Source: Mucilaginibacter aquariorum
Lineage (GTDB): Bacteria > Bacteroidota > Bacteroidia > Sphingobacteriales > Sphingobacteriaceae
DNA length: 64,000 nt
Assembly (NCBI RefSeq): GCF_024498135.1
Contig: NZ_JANHOH010000010.1
Location: forward strand, 62,001-126,000
Direction: 5' to 3'
The first letter of the stretch is position 1, and every line of letters begins with the position of its first letter. The notes beneath the pieces were generated by a model that saw nothing but the letters and a program-made list of their open reading frames with translations, did not search any database and had not been told where the DNA came from. Both the position numbers and the translations under genes were made by a program. Below are positions 15,864-23,729 of the stretch, in pieces.

Positions 15864-16940
15864 ATGGGAGTTAAAAAACACATATTAGTAATACCCGGTG
15901 ATGGCATAGGCCCCGAGGTTACCACCTGGGGTAAAGCCGTATTAGAAAAAATCGGCGCCGATTTTGGCCACGAATTCACTTTCGACGAAGCCCTTATGGG
16001 CCACGCCGGAATTGAAGCTACAGGCGAGCCGCTGCCAGATGAAACTTTAGCCAAAGCAAAGGCCAGTGATGCCATCCTGTTTGGTGCCATCGGCCATATT
16101 AAATACGATAACGACCCATCTGCAAAGGTTAGGCCTGAGCAGGGTTTGCTAAAGATCCGCAAGGAACTTGGTTTGTATGCCAACCTGCGCCCTATTATGC
16201 TTTTTGATGAGCTGCTGGATGCATCAAGCCTGAAACCTGAGATCCTGAAAGGAACAGATATCCTGTTCTTCCGCGAATTGACGGGTGATGTTTACTTCGG
16301 TGAGAAGAAACGCAGTGAAGACCGCAATACTGCGTCCGACCTGATGATCTATCACCGTTACGAAGTGGAACGTATTGCTACAAAAGCATTTGAAGCTGCC
16401 CGGGTACGTGGTAAAAGATTATGCTCGGTAGATAAGGCAAACGTACTGGAATCATCACGCCTGTGGCGCGAGGTAGTACAGGAATTGGCCAAACAATACC
16501 CGGATGTTGAAACCGAGCACATGTTCATCGACAACGCCGCTATGCAACTGGTTAAAAACCCTAAAAAGTTTGATGTGGTATTAACCGCCAACCTTTTTGG
16601 TGATATCCTTACCGATGAAGCATCACAGATAGCAGGCTCCATGGGTATGCTGGCATCAGCATCAATTGGCGATGGTACCGGTTTCTTTGAACCTATCCAT
16701 GGTTCGGCGCATGATATTGCAGGGCAGGACAAAGCCAATCCGCTGGCCTCTATCCTATCGGTAGCCTTAATGCTGGAGATCAGCTTCGGGCTAAAAGATG
16801 AAGCTAAAAAGATAACATCAGCCATAGATAAAACTTTAAAAGATGGTTACCGCACCGGCGATATTGCCGATGCAAACACAGACAAGAGCAAAATATTAGG
16901 CACAAAAGCCATGGGGCAAAAGGTGTTGGAATACTTGTAA
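15864..16940 (+). CDS. leuB: 3-isopropylmalate dehydrogenase
   Basis: LeuB oxidises 3-isopropylmalate with NAD+ and Mg2+ or Mn2+ to the 2-keto acid that gives 2-ketoisocaproate. The 358-residue protein opens with HILVIPGDGIGPEV and has the LRPIMLFDELLDAS region with the substrate arginine, FFRELTGDVYFGEK, the metal-binding D-I-L-T-D-E-A-S-Q-I-A-G-S-M-G-M-L segment and the NAD-binding EPIHGSAHDIAGQDKANP loop. It belongs to the ilv-leu operon and is flanked on both sides by methyltransferase genes. Confidence 0.96.
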   Translation: MGVKKHILVIPGDGIGPEVTTWGKAVLEKIGADFGHEFTFDEALMGHAGIEATGEPLPDETLAKAKASDAILFGAIGHIKYDNDPSAKVRPEQGLLKIRKELGLYANLRPIMLFDELLDASSLKPEILKGTDILFFRELTGDVYFGEKKRSEDRNTASDLMIYHRYEVERIATKAFEAARVRGKRLCSVDKANVLESSRLWREVVQELAKQYPDVETEHMFIDNAAMQLVKNPKKFDVVLTANLFGDILTDEASQIAGSMGMLASASIGDGTGFFEPIHGSAHDIAGQDKANPLASILSVALMLEISFGLKDEAKKITSAIDKTLKDGYRTGDIADANTDKSKILGTKAMGQKVLEYL

Positions 16941-16976
16941 ATGTGCAGATGTGCGAATATGCAGATGTGCAAATAA
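16941..16976 (+). repeat. ATGTGCAGATGTGC word repeat after leuB
   Basis: Variants of ATGTGCAG follow the leuB stop codon directly. The same word fills the spacer after the ompH-like gene at 53232-53270, about 36 kb away. Confidence 0.65.
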
Positions 16977-16978
16977 GC

Positions 16979-17017
16979 TACCAATGAACTAATGAACCAT
17001 TGAACAAATGAACTAAC
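16979..17017 (+). repeat. AATGAAC word repeat before the second methyltransferase
   Basis: Five variants of (A/C)AATGAAC(T/C) occur in tandem and run up to the start codon. They resemble the AATGACTC words at 14873-14912, which precede the other methyltransferase gene of the operon. Confidence 0.6.
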
Positions 17018-17776
17018 ATGAAATGGAATGCTGAATTATATGACCAAAAGCACGCATTTGTTTACCAGTTTGGTGAAAATGTGCTGGAAACGTTGGATGC
17101 CAAACCGGGCGAACATATCCTGGATATTGGTTGCGGTACCGGTTATTTAACCCAGCAAATTCAAAATGCGGGTGCTATTGTAAAAGGCACAGATTACTCG
17201 CCCGAAATGATAGCGCAGGCCAAAGCAAGCTATCCCGAAGTTACGTTTGAGGTTGCCGATGCAGGCAATTTTGATGAAGCCGGTAAGTACGATGCTGTAT
17301 TTTCTAACGCCGCTTTACACTGGGTAAAAAACCAGGATGGTATGATGGACAGCGTTTACAAAAGCCTTAAACCCGGCGGCCGTTTTGTTGCCGAAATGGG
17401 CGGCAAAGGCAACGTAGGCAAACTGATAGCAGCTACCAAACAAGTGTTAGAGCAGCGTGGCTATCACAAACAGGCTAAAACGCAGGTATGGTATTTCCCA
17501 TCGCTTGCTGAGTATGCAAGTCGTTTAGAAAAGCATGGCTTCAGGGTAACCTTCGCCACGCATTTCGACCGTAAAACACCGCTGCAGGATGGTGACCAGG
17601 GTGTGGCTAAATGGATAACCATGTTTGCCCCATTATACCTTGTTGGCATCCCGAAGGAAGAAAAACAGCAAATGCTGGAAGAAGTTACCGCACTACTTGA
17701 ACCCGAATATAACGAGAACGGGCAATGGTATGCAGATTATAAAAGATTAAGATTTATAGCTGTTAAAGAGATATGA
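17018..17776 (+). CDS. Class I SAM-dependent methyltransferase, trans-aconitate methyltransferase-like
   Basis: This 252-residue protein has motif I ILDIGCGTGYL at residues 34-44, a GTDYSPEMIAQAK segment, and F-S-N-A-A-L-H-W-V-K-N, which is close to the N-A-A-L-Q-W-V signature of trans-aconitate methyltransferases (Tam/Tmt1). That group makes methyl esters of small tricarboxylates and related acids. It lies between leuB and leuA. The yeast homologue Tmt1 is known to methylate 3-isopropylmalate, the substrate of LeuB, so an intermediate of leucine synthesis is a reasonable candidate substrate; this is inference. Confidence 0.8.
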   Translation: MKWNAELYDQKHAFVYQFGENVLETLDAKPGEHILDIGCGTGYLTQQIQNAGAIVKGTDYSPEMIAQAKASYPEVTFEVADAGNFDEAGKYDAVFSNAALHWVKNQDGMMDSVYKSLKPGGRFVAEMGGKGNVGKLIAATKQVLEQRGYHKQAKTQVWYFPSLAEYASRLEKHGFRVTFATHFDRKTPLQDGDQGVAKWITMFAPLYLVGIPKEEKQQMLEEVTALLEPEYNENGQWYADYKRLRFIAVKEI

Positions 17777-17903
17777 GTATTGAGATGTGAGACGTGAGAC
17801 ACATGTCTGATCTTCATTTTCACTAAATAAAAAAGAATTAAAAATTGAATTAACCGATGGCAGGTGCGAGTCTAAAATCTCACATCTAACATCTCAAATC
17901 TAA
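17773..17903 (+). repeat. GAGATGTGAGA word repeat and inverse before leuA
   Basis: The left side of the 132-bp spacer has TTGAGATGTGAGA (17780-17792) and the right side the inverse words TCTCACATCT and ATCTCAA (17878-17896), so a stem can form. The same words make up the atpD-atpC spacer. Between the arms lies AT-rich unstructured sequence. Confidence 0.6.
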
Positions 17904-17908
17904 GAATT

Positions 17909-19075
17909 ATGTTACACGACCCTAACCGCGTTTATGTTTTTGATACCACGCTTCGCGACGGCGAACAGGTACCGGGCTGCCAGCTGACAACCCCTGAAAA
18001 GATCGATATAGCCCGCGAGCTGGAAGCGCTGGGCGTGGATGTTATAGAAGCTGGTTTCCCGGTGTCAAGTCCGGGCGATTTTATGAGCGTTGTTGAGATA
18101 TCAAAGGCAGTAAATGAGCCTATAGTTTGCGCGCTTACCCGTGCCAATAAAACCGATATTGACGTAGCCGTAGAATCATTAAAATATGCGAAACGCCCGA
18201 GGATCCATACGGGTATTGGCTCGTCAGATCAGCACATCAAACACAAATTTAACAGCACCCGCGAGGAAATTTTAGAGCGCGCTGTTGAAGCAGTTAAATA
18301 CGCCAAGAAATCTGTTGAGGATATTGAGTTTTATGCCGAAGATGCAGGCCGTGCCGATGTGGCCTTTTTAGCCCAAATGGTTGAGGCAGTTATCGCCGCA
18401 GGTGCAACTGTTGTAAACATCCCGGATACCAACGGCTATTGCCTGCCCGATCAATACGGCAGCAAGATCAAATATCTTAAAGAGAACGTTAAGAACATTG
18501 ATAAGGCCATTATATCGGTACATTGCCATAACGACCTTGGCCTGGCTACTGCAAACTCTATAGCCGGTTTACAAAACGGCGCCCGCCAGATAGAAGGTAC
18601 CATTAACGGTATTGGTGAGCGTGCGGGTAATACCTCTATCGAGGAAGTGGTGATGATCCTGAAAACGCATGCGGTGCTTGGTTTGCATACCAACGTAAAC
18701 AGCAAAAATTTCTACGAAATGAGCCGTATGATAAGCAGCCAGATGCGTATGCCGGTGCAGCCAAACAAAGCTATTGTGGGCAGCAATGCATTCGCGCATA
18801 GCTCGGGCATACACCAGGATGGTTTCTTAAAGAACCGCGAGAACTATGAAATTATTCGTCCGGAGGATGTGGGTTTCCCAAGTGCAAGTATTGTTTTAAC
18901 TGCACGCAGTGGTCGCCACGCCCTTAAATTCCATTTGGAAAGACTTGGACACAAGCTGGATAAAGATGAGCTTTATGAGGCGTATAAACGCTTTTTAACG
19001 CTTGCCGATGCTAAGCTGGATATAAATGATGATGATCTGCAAGCCTTAATGGCCTACAGGTTGGTAAAGAACTAA
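17909..19075 (+). CDS. leuA: 2-isopropylmalate synthase, short form
   Basis: LeuA condenses 2-ketoisovalerate with acetyl-CoA, the first committed step to leucine. The 388-residue protein has the TIM-barrel signatures DTTLRDGEQVPGCQL and the metal-binding SVHCHNDLGLATANS, then the linker subdomains. The C-terminal allosteric domain that gives leucine feedback inhibition in the roughly 510-520-residue enzymes is absent. A homocitrate or citramalate synthase is possible by fold, but the leuBCD context supports LeuA. Its TAA stop is followed directly by the ilvA start in the same frame (TAAGTGATG). Confidence 0.9.
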   Translation: MLHDPNRVYVFDTTLRDGEQVPGCQLTTPEKIDIARELEALGVDVIEAGFPVSSPGDFMSVVEISKAVNEPIVCALTRANKTDIDVAVESLKYAKRPRIHTGIGSSDQHIKHKFNSTREEILERAVEAVKYAKKSVEDIEFYAEDAGRADVAFLAQMVEAVIAAGATVVNIPDTNGYCLPDQYGSKIKYLKENVKNIDKAIISVHCHNDLGLATANSIAGLQNGARQIEGTINGIGERAGNTSIEEVVMILKTHAVLGLHTNVNSKNFYEMSRMISSQMRMPVQPNKAIVGSNAFAHSSGIHQDGFLKNRENYEIIRPEDVGFPSASIVLTARSGRHALKFHLERLGHKLDKDELYEAYKRFLTLADAKLDINDDDLQALMAYRLVKN

Positions 19076-19078
19076 GTG

Positions 19079-20329
19079 ATGGATACAGCAACGGAAGTGC
19101 ATTTGGATTTTGACGCGGCCTACGAACGGCTTAAAGACGTGGTAAAACATACCCCGCTGGAGTATAACGAGCGCCTGTCTGCAAAATACGAATGCAAAAT
19201 ATATTTAAAACGCGAAGACCTGCAGATAGTACGGTCTTACAAGTTAAGAGGCGCCTATAACCTGATAGCACAGCTAAGTCAGGAGCAATTAGATAAGGGT
19301 GTAGTATGCGCCAGCGCGGGCAACCATGCGCAGGGCGTAGCCTATTCCTGCAAAAAGAAGGGCATTAAAGGCATTATTTATATGCCCGAGATTACCCCTA
19401 AACAAAAGGTTAAACAAACAGAAATGTTTGGTAACGGCAATGTGGAACTGGTTTTAACCGGCGATACTTTTGACGATTGCCTGCGCGAAGCTTTGATCTA
19501 TACCAAAGAGCACGATGTAGAGTTTATCCCGCCGTTTGATGATTACCGTACCATTGAAGGCCAGGGAACTGTTGGCGTAGAGGTACTGCAGGACCTGCCG
19601 AACATTGATGTGGCTATTATGCCCATTGGTGGTGGTGGTTTGGCTGCCGGTATGGGTACTTATCTAAAACAAAAGCTGCCTAACATAACCCTTATCGGTG
19701 TCGAGCCGGAGGGTGCGCCTTCTATGCTTACTTCCATCACTAACGGTGAGAACACCGCTTTAACGGACATTGACCGCTTTGTTGATGGCGCAGCAGTAAA
19801 ACGTGTGGGTGATAAAACCTTCGCTATTTGCCGCGAGATATTGGATGATATGCTTACCGTTCCGGAAGGAAAGGTTTGTACTACCATACTAAAACTTTAT
19901 AATGAAGACGCCATTGTGGTTGAGCCTGCAGGTGCCTTATCGGTTACCGCGTTGGATGCCTGCCGCGAGCAGATCAAAGGTAAAACGGTGGTTTGCGTGA
20001 TCAGCGGTGGTAATAATGATATCGACCGCATGCAGGAGATCAAAGAGAAATCTTTACTGTATGAAGGATTGAAACATTACTTCATCGTTCGTTTCCCGCA
20101 ACGCCCGGGTGCTTTAAAGTTGTTTGTGAATAACGTATTAGGCCCTGGCGATGATATTACCCGTTTCGAGTTCATCAAGAAAAACTCAAAAGAGAACGGC
20201 CCCGCATTGGTAGGTATCGAACTAAAAAACGCGGAGGACTACCCTGCCCTGTTAGAACGCATGGCAGAGCACCGTTTTGAAGTAATAGAACTGAATAGGG
20301 ACCAAACTTTGTTTGAGTATTTGGTGTAA
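19079..20329 (+). CDS. ilvA: Threonine ammonia-lyase (threonine dehydratase), biosynthetic
   Basis: IlvA deaminates threonine to 2-ketobutyrate, the entry to isoleucine. The 416-residue protein has the PLP lysine in SYKLRGAYN, the cofactor phosphate loop PIGGGGLAAG and a single C-terminal ACT-like regulatory domain (about residues 325-416, H-Y-F-I-V-R-F-P-Q-R-P-G-A-L-K onward). I start at the ATG at 19079, three bases after a possible GTG at 19076. It lies three bases after leuA in the same frame and is the last gene of the operon, ahead of a strong terminator. Confidence 0.94.
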   Translation: MDTATEVHLDFDAAYERLKDVVKHTPLEYNERLSAKYECKIYLKREDLQIVRSYKLRGAYNLIAQLSQEQLDKGVVCASAGNHAQGVAYSCKKKGIKGIIYMPEITPKQKVKQTEMFGNGNVELVLTGDTFDDCLREALIYTKEHDVEFIPPFDDYRTIEGQGTVGVEVLQDLPNIDVAIMPIGGGGLAAGMGTYLKQKLPNITLIGVEPEGAPSMLTSITNGENTALTDIDRFVDGAAVKRVGDKTFAICREILDDMLTVPEGKVCTTILKLYNEDAIVVEPAGALSVTALDACREQIKGKTVVCVISGGNNDIDRMQEIKEKSLLYEGLKHYFIVRFPQRPGALKLFVNNVLGPGDDITRFEFIKKNSKENGPALVGIELKNAEDYPALLERMAEHRFEVIELNRDQTLFEYLV

Positions 20330-20340
20330 TAAACTATGCC

Positions 20341-20420
20341 GTCATGCCGAATTTATTTCGGCATCCCACATGCAAAGCGACTACCGGTCCCGAGAGATGC
20401 TGAAACAAGTTCAGCATGAC
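20341..20420. repeat. Dispersed palindrome GTCATGCCGAA...TTCAGCATGAC
   Basis: The outer arms GTCATGC and GCATGAC are inverse copies, and the left part holds its own hairpin ATGCCGAA / TTCGGCAT. The hairpin half recurs in part at 30975-30992. Confidence 0.7.
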
Positions 20421-20430
20421 AATATTGAAA

Positions 20431-20464
20431 GAAGCCGCTCAGCAAATGCTGAGCGGCTTCTTTA
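20431..20464 (+). terminator. Terminator of the ilv-leu operon
   Basis: A perfect 14-bp GC-rich stem (GAAGCCGCTCAGCA and its complement) with a 2-base loop is followed by TTTATT. It lies about 100 bp after the ilvA stop codon. Confidence 0.9.
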
Positions 20465-20495
20465 TTACAGAGTAAAAGCGAAGGCCTGTGCGATT

Positions 20496-20660
20496 CCCTC
20501 CCAACGGGAGGGTGTAGGGAGGGGTTTCGGCGTAAAGCAGGGCGAATAAACCCCTCCCTGCCACTTCACATCCCTATGCGCCCCTCCCCAAGGAGGGAAT
20601 TAAGCTGCTCAATAACTCCTCTGTCATATGATGGGCTATTACCCTCCCAAGGGAGGGAAT
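20496..20660. repeat. Cluster of CCCTCCC/GGGAGGG palindromes
   Basis: Several hairpins of the form CCCTCCCAACGGGAGGG and CCCTCCCAAGGGAGGG lie in a row, joined by GGGAGGGGTTT and its inverse AAACCCCTCCC. This is the GC-rich relative of the CCTCTCC repeat. Confidence 0.7.
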
Positions 20661-20672
20661 TGGTTATTTCTT

Positions 20673-22157
20673 CTATTTCCCCTCCAATATCTTCATCGCC
20701 TCTACCGCTGCAATCTGCCCGGATATCAGCGCGGGCGGCACACCCGGCCCTGGAACGGTTAACTGACCGGTAAACAGCAAATTTTTTATATGCTTGGCAC
20801 GCATACTGGGTTTAAAAAATGCGGTTTGGGCAAGAGTGTTAGCTAAGCCATATGCATTACCTTTAAAGGAATGATAATCGGCTTTAAAATCTTTTAGGGC
20901 ATAGCTTCGTTTTACCACGATACTATCACGGATACTTTGGCCGGTGATGTTCTCAAACCTATCCATCATCACATCAAAATACCTTTCGCGGGTGGCATCG
21001 TCGTCATCTAAACCGGGCGCAATGGGCATCAGGAAGAATAGGTTCTCTCCGCCTTCAGGGGCTGCATCCGGGTCGGTTTTTGAGGTACAGCAAACATAAA
21101 ACAGCGGTTTTGTTGGCCATTGTGGTTTTTTGTAGATCTCTTTGGCATGCAGCTCAAAATCCTCATCAAAAAATAAGTTATGGTGTTGGATGCCCTCTAC
21201 CTTCTTGTTTGTGCCGATGTAAAACAACAGGCTGGATGGCGACATGGTACGAGTATCCCAATATTTTTCGGTGTAATTTCTATCAGGCTTATCTAAAAGA
21301 TACTGGTCGGTACGTTCATAATCTGCACCGGCAATTACAAAGTCGGCATTGTAGGTACCATTGCTGTTTTGGATGGTTTTTGCATGTCCATCGGTAACAT
21401 CAATTTTAGTTACTTCTGTATTCAGGCGGATCTCAACCCCATAGCTTTCGGCAACGCTTACCATAGCTTTTACTATCTCGTTCATCCCCCCCATTGGGTA
21501 CCAGGTACCAAGGGCAAGGTCGGCGTGGTTCATCATGCTGTACATGGCGGGTGTATCCTGCGGGGTAGCACCCAGAAATAATACCGGGAACTCCAGTAGC
21601 TTTATCAGCTTTGGATTTTTAAAATATTGGCGCACATGGCTGCTCATGCTGGTAAGCAGTTGCATGCTAAAACTCTTGCGGATCAGGTTAAAATCAATAA
21701 ACTCGGTAATAGAATGCGACGGACGAAAAACATACTCGCCCATGCCTACTTTGTATTTGTAAGCAGCCTGTTCCAAAAACTTCCGAAGGCCTGCACTACT
21801 ACCGGGTTCTATCTCGTCGAATAGTTTTTCCAGTTCGGCTATGCTGGCGGGTACATCCAGCACATCATCCTTGCCATAATAAACACGGTAACCGGGATCA
21901 AGGCGTTTCAAGTCATAAAAATCAGATGGCTTTTTATCGAACAGGGCGAAAAAATTCTCGAAAACATCTGGCATCCAGTACCAGCTTGGCCCCATATCAA
22001 ATTTAAAACCGTCCTTTTCCCAAACCCGCGCGCGGCCGCCCGGCTGGTCGTTCTTTTCCAACACAGTAACTTTATAACCCGCTTTTGCCAATACACAGGC
22101 CGAAGCCAGCCCGGCAAAACCTGCACCAATCACAATAATGTGTTTATCAATCCCCAT
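20673..22157 (-). CDS. crtI: Phytoene desaturase (CrtI family)
   Basis: CrtI introduces double bonds into phytoene to give lycopene or neurosporene at the membrane, using FAD. The 494-residue protein has the N-terminal dinucleotide motif GAGFAG at residues 11-16, then VLEKNDQPGGRARVWEKDGFKFDMGPSWY, which is diagnostic for the family, and the C-terminal FAD block with LLFTGQLTVPGPGVPPALISGQIAA. It is divergent from crtB with a 146-bp gap that holds a palindromic repeat. The number of desaturation steps cannot be told from sequence. Confidence 0.94.
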   Translation of the reverse strand: MGIDKHIIVIGAGFAGLASACVLAKAGYKVTVLEKNDQPGGRARVWEKDGFKFDMGPSWYWMPDVFENFFALFDKKPSDFYDLKRLDPGYRVYYGKDDVLDVPASIAELEKLFDEIEPGSSAGLRKFLEQAAYKYKVGMGEYVFRPSHSITEFIDFNLIRKSFSMQLLTSMSSHVRQYFKNPKLIKLLEFPVLFLGATPQDTPAMYSMMNHADLALGTWYPMGGMNEIVKAMVSVAESYGVEIRLNTEVTKIDVTDGHAKTIQNSNGTYNADFVIAGADYERTDQYLLDKPDRNYTEKYWDTRTMSPSSLLFYIGTNKKVEGIQHHNLFFDEDFELHAKEIYKKPQWPTKPLFYVCCTSKTDPDAAPEGGENLFFLMPIAPGLDDDDATRERYFDVMMDRFENITGQSIRDSIVVKRSYALKDFKADYHSFKGNAYGLANTLAQTAFFKPSMRAKHIKNLLFTGQLTVPGPGVPPALISGQIAAVEAMKILEGK

Positions 22158-22190
22158 GTCCTGCCAAATTAAACAAATAGTTGTAATTAA

Positions 22191-22267
22191 GCCTCACCCC
22201 AAACCCCTCTCCGAGGGAGAGGGGCTTAAAAAAGTCTCCCCTATCGGGGGAGATTTAGAGCGAGCTT
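22191..22267. repeat. Palindromic repeats between crtI and crtB
   Basis: GCCTCACCCC is followed by the hairpin CCCCTCTCC-GAG-GGAGAGGGG, then a second hairpin TCTCCCC-TATC-GGGGGAGA. The first is the GC-rich form of the unit at 10828. The repeat occupies most of the divergent promoter region. Confidence 0.75.
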
Positions 22268-22291
22268 TAAAACAATGCGGCATTCATTTTG

Positions 22292-22299
22292 TACTTTTG
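22292..22299 (+). promoter_or_regulatory. Possible -7 element TACTTTTG just before crtB
   Basis: The octamer fits TANNTTTG and ends four bases before the crtB ATG. If used, the transcript would be leaderless or nearly so. No -33 TTG is visible at the right distance, so this is weak. Confidence 0.25.
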
Positions 22300-22303
22300 G
22301 GTA

Positions 22304-23137
22304 ATGGACCTGTTTAACCAAACGTGCTTTGAATGCAGTAAGCTTATTACCAATAAATACAGTACTTCTTTTAGTACGGGTATTAAGGCGTTCGATAAAC
22401 GTTTTAGATACCCGGTTTATGCTATTTACGGTTTTGTGCGCTACGCGGATGAAATTGTTGATACCTTTTACGAACACGATCAGCGCCAACTAATAGACGA
22501 CTTTAAAGAAGAAACTTTTAAAGCGATAGACCGCGGCATAAGCACCAATCCGGTGCTGCAATCTTTTCAGCAGGTAGTTAACCAATATCATATCGAAAAG
22601 GAGTTGATAGACGCTTTCCTTACCTCTATGAAAATGGACCTGGATAAAACCGCTTACGACGATGATGGTTACAAAACGTACATCTATGGCTCGGCCGAGG
22701 TTGTTGGTTTGATGTGCCTGCGTATATTTTGTGAAAACAATCCGGCGTTATACGATACGTTAGTCCCCAAAGCCCGCAGCCTGGGGTCGGCATTTCAAAA
22801 AATAAACTTTCTGCGGGATATTAAGTCTGACTATGAAGACAGGGGACGCACGTATTTCCCTCAGGTAGATTTTGGTAATTTTACCGAAGCGGATAAACAA
22901 CTGATAGAAAATGATATTAAAAAGGATTTTGATGATGCGCTGGATGGGATAAAGCAATTACCTAAGGGCAGCAGGCTGGGTGTTTATGTAGCTTATATTT
23001 ATTACCTACAGTTATTTAAAAAAATAAGCACTACATCTGCCCATACCATAATACAAAAAAGGATAAGGGTTTCTGATACGCAGAAGCTTGGCTTGTACTT
23101 TAAGGCAATGCTGCATCAAAAACTGAATGTAATTTAA
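22304..23137 (+). CDS. crtB: Phytoene synthase
   Basis: CrtB joins two geranylgeranyl diphosphates to phytoene, the first step of carotenoid synthesis. The 277-residue protein has the first Asp-rich motif in YGFVRYADEIVDT and the second in FLRDIKSDYEDRGRTYFP, with the intact S-x-S-F-S-T-G-I start of the squalene/phytoene synthase fold. I chose the ATG at 22304 over the in-frame TTG at 22289. It leads a + operon with an unknown protein, the lycopene cyclase and a cytochrome b5-like protein. Confidence 0.94.
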   Translation: MDLFNQTCFECSKLITNKYSTSFSTGIKAFDKRFRYPVYAIYGFVRYADEIVDTFYEHDQRQLIDDFKEETFKAIDRGISTNPVLQSFQQVVNQYHIEKELIDAFLTSMKMDLDKTAYDDDGYKTYIYGSAEVVGLMCLRIFCENNPALYDTLVPKARSLGSAFQKINFLRDIKSDYEDRGRTYFPQVDFGNFTEADKQLIENDIKKDFDDALDGIKQLPKGSRLGVYVAYIYYLQLFKKISTTSAHTIIQKRIRVSDTQKLGLYFKAMLHQKLNVI

Positions 23138-23156
23138 AATAACCCGTACTTAATAA

Positions 23157-23729
23157 ATGCCGATGCTTTTTAAGCTAAAATATATATTGATAACTGCCAC
23201 CCTGCTGTTATTTGCCCCGGTTAACCAGGGTAATGCAACGGTACGCGACGATATAACTGAACCCAACCTGCATGTTATACGTAAGTTGCTGGTAAGCGCT
23301 ATAAATAGTGGTAAAATCACCGATTCGCTTTATCGTAATCTGGGTGCTATAAAAAACCGCACGGCGCTTATTAACGGTTATATGGCTACGTTGGAGGCCT
23401 TAAAAGCCAAACATACCTGGAACCCGTACTTTAAGATAAAGTACCTTAATAATGCCGAAAAGACATTTAAGACCGCTGTAACGGGCGACCCGCATAATAT
23501 AGAGATCCGTTTTATGCGATTTTCGGTAGAGCATAATGTGCCGGGCTTTTTAGGATATACAAAAAACCTTGTTGCCGATAGGGAAGAAATTATTACACAA
23601 CTCGACCGGAAACATTATTCATCGGCAGATGCTGCCCTGGTTAAAACAATTATCAACTTCCTGCTCGATTCTAAACGTTGCACCCCTGCCGAGCACGGCA
23701 AACTATCACAACATTTAGCATCATTATAA
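23157..23729 (+). CDS. Secreted protein of unknown function in the carotenoid operon
   Basis: This 190-residue protein begins with a signal peptide (MPMLFKLKYILITATLLLFAPVNQGNA); an alternative ATG lies two codons in. The mature part is predicted mostly helical, with a central Y-L-N-N-A-E-K-T-F-K-T-A-V and D-P-H-N-I-E-I-R-F-M-R-F-S-V-E region that recalls a tetratricopeptide-like pair of helices. No enzyme motif is seen. It lies 19 bp after crtB, and the crtYcd start follows its stop codon directly, so it is co-translated with carotenoid enzymes. I do not recognise a family with a known role. Confidence 0.75.
   Translation: MPMLFKLKYILITATLLLFAPVNQGNATVRDDITEPNLHVIRKLLVSAINSGKITDSLYRNLGAIKNRTALINGYMATLEALKAKHTWNPYFKIKYLNNAEKTFKTAVTGDPHNIEIRFMRFSVEHNVPGFLGYTKNLVADREEIITQLDRKHYSSADAALVKTIINFLLDSKRCTPAEHGKLSQHLASL

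Larger units (their letters stand above)
20330..20672. other. Convergent spacer filled with repeats and the operon terminator
   Basis: This 343-bp gap between ilvA (+) and crtI (-) has three parts. A dispersed palindrome occupies 20341-20420, the ilvA terminator 20431-20464, and palindromes of the CCCTCCC / GGGAGGG type 20496-20660. Open frames across it are low-complexity and are not taken as genes. Confidence 0.7.

Noticed and set aside
20313..20773. Small + frames between ilvA and crtI
   Set aside because: They run across palindromic repeats and the operon terminator, have low-complexity translations and overlap crtI.
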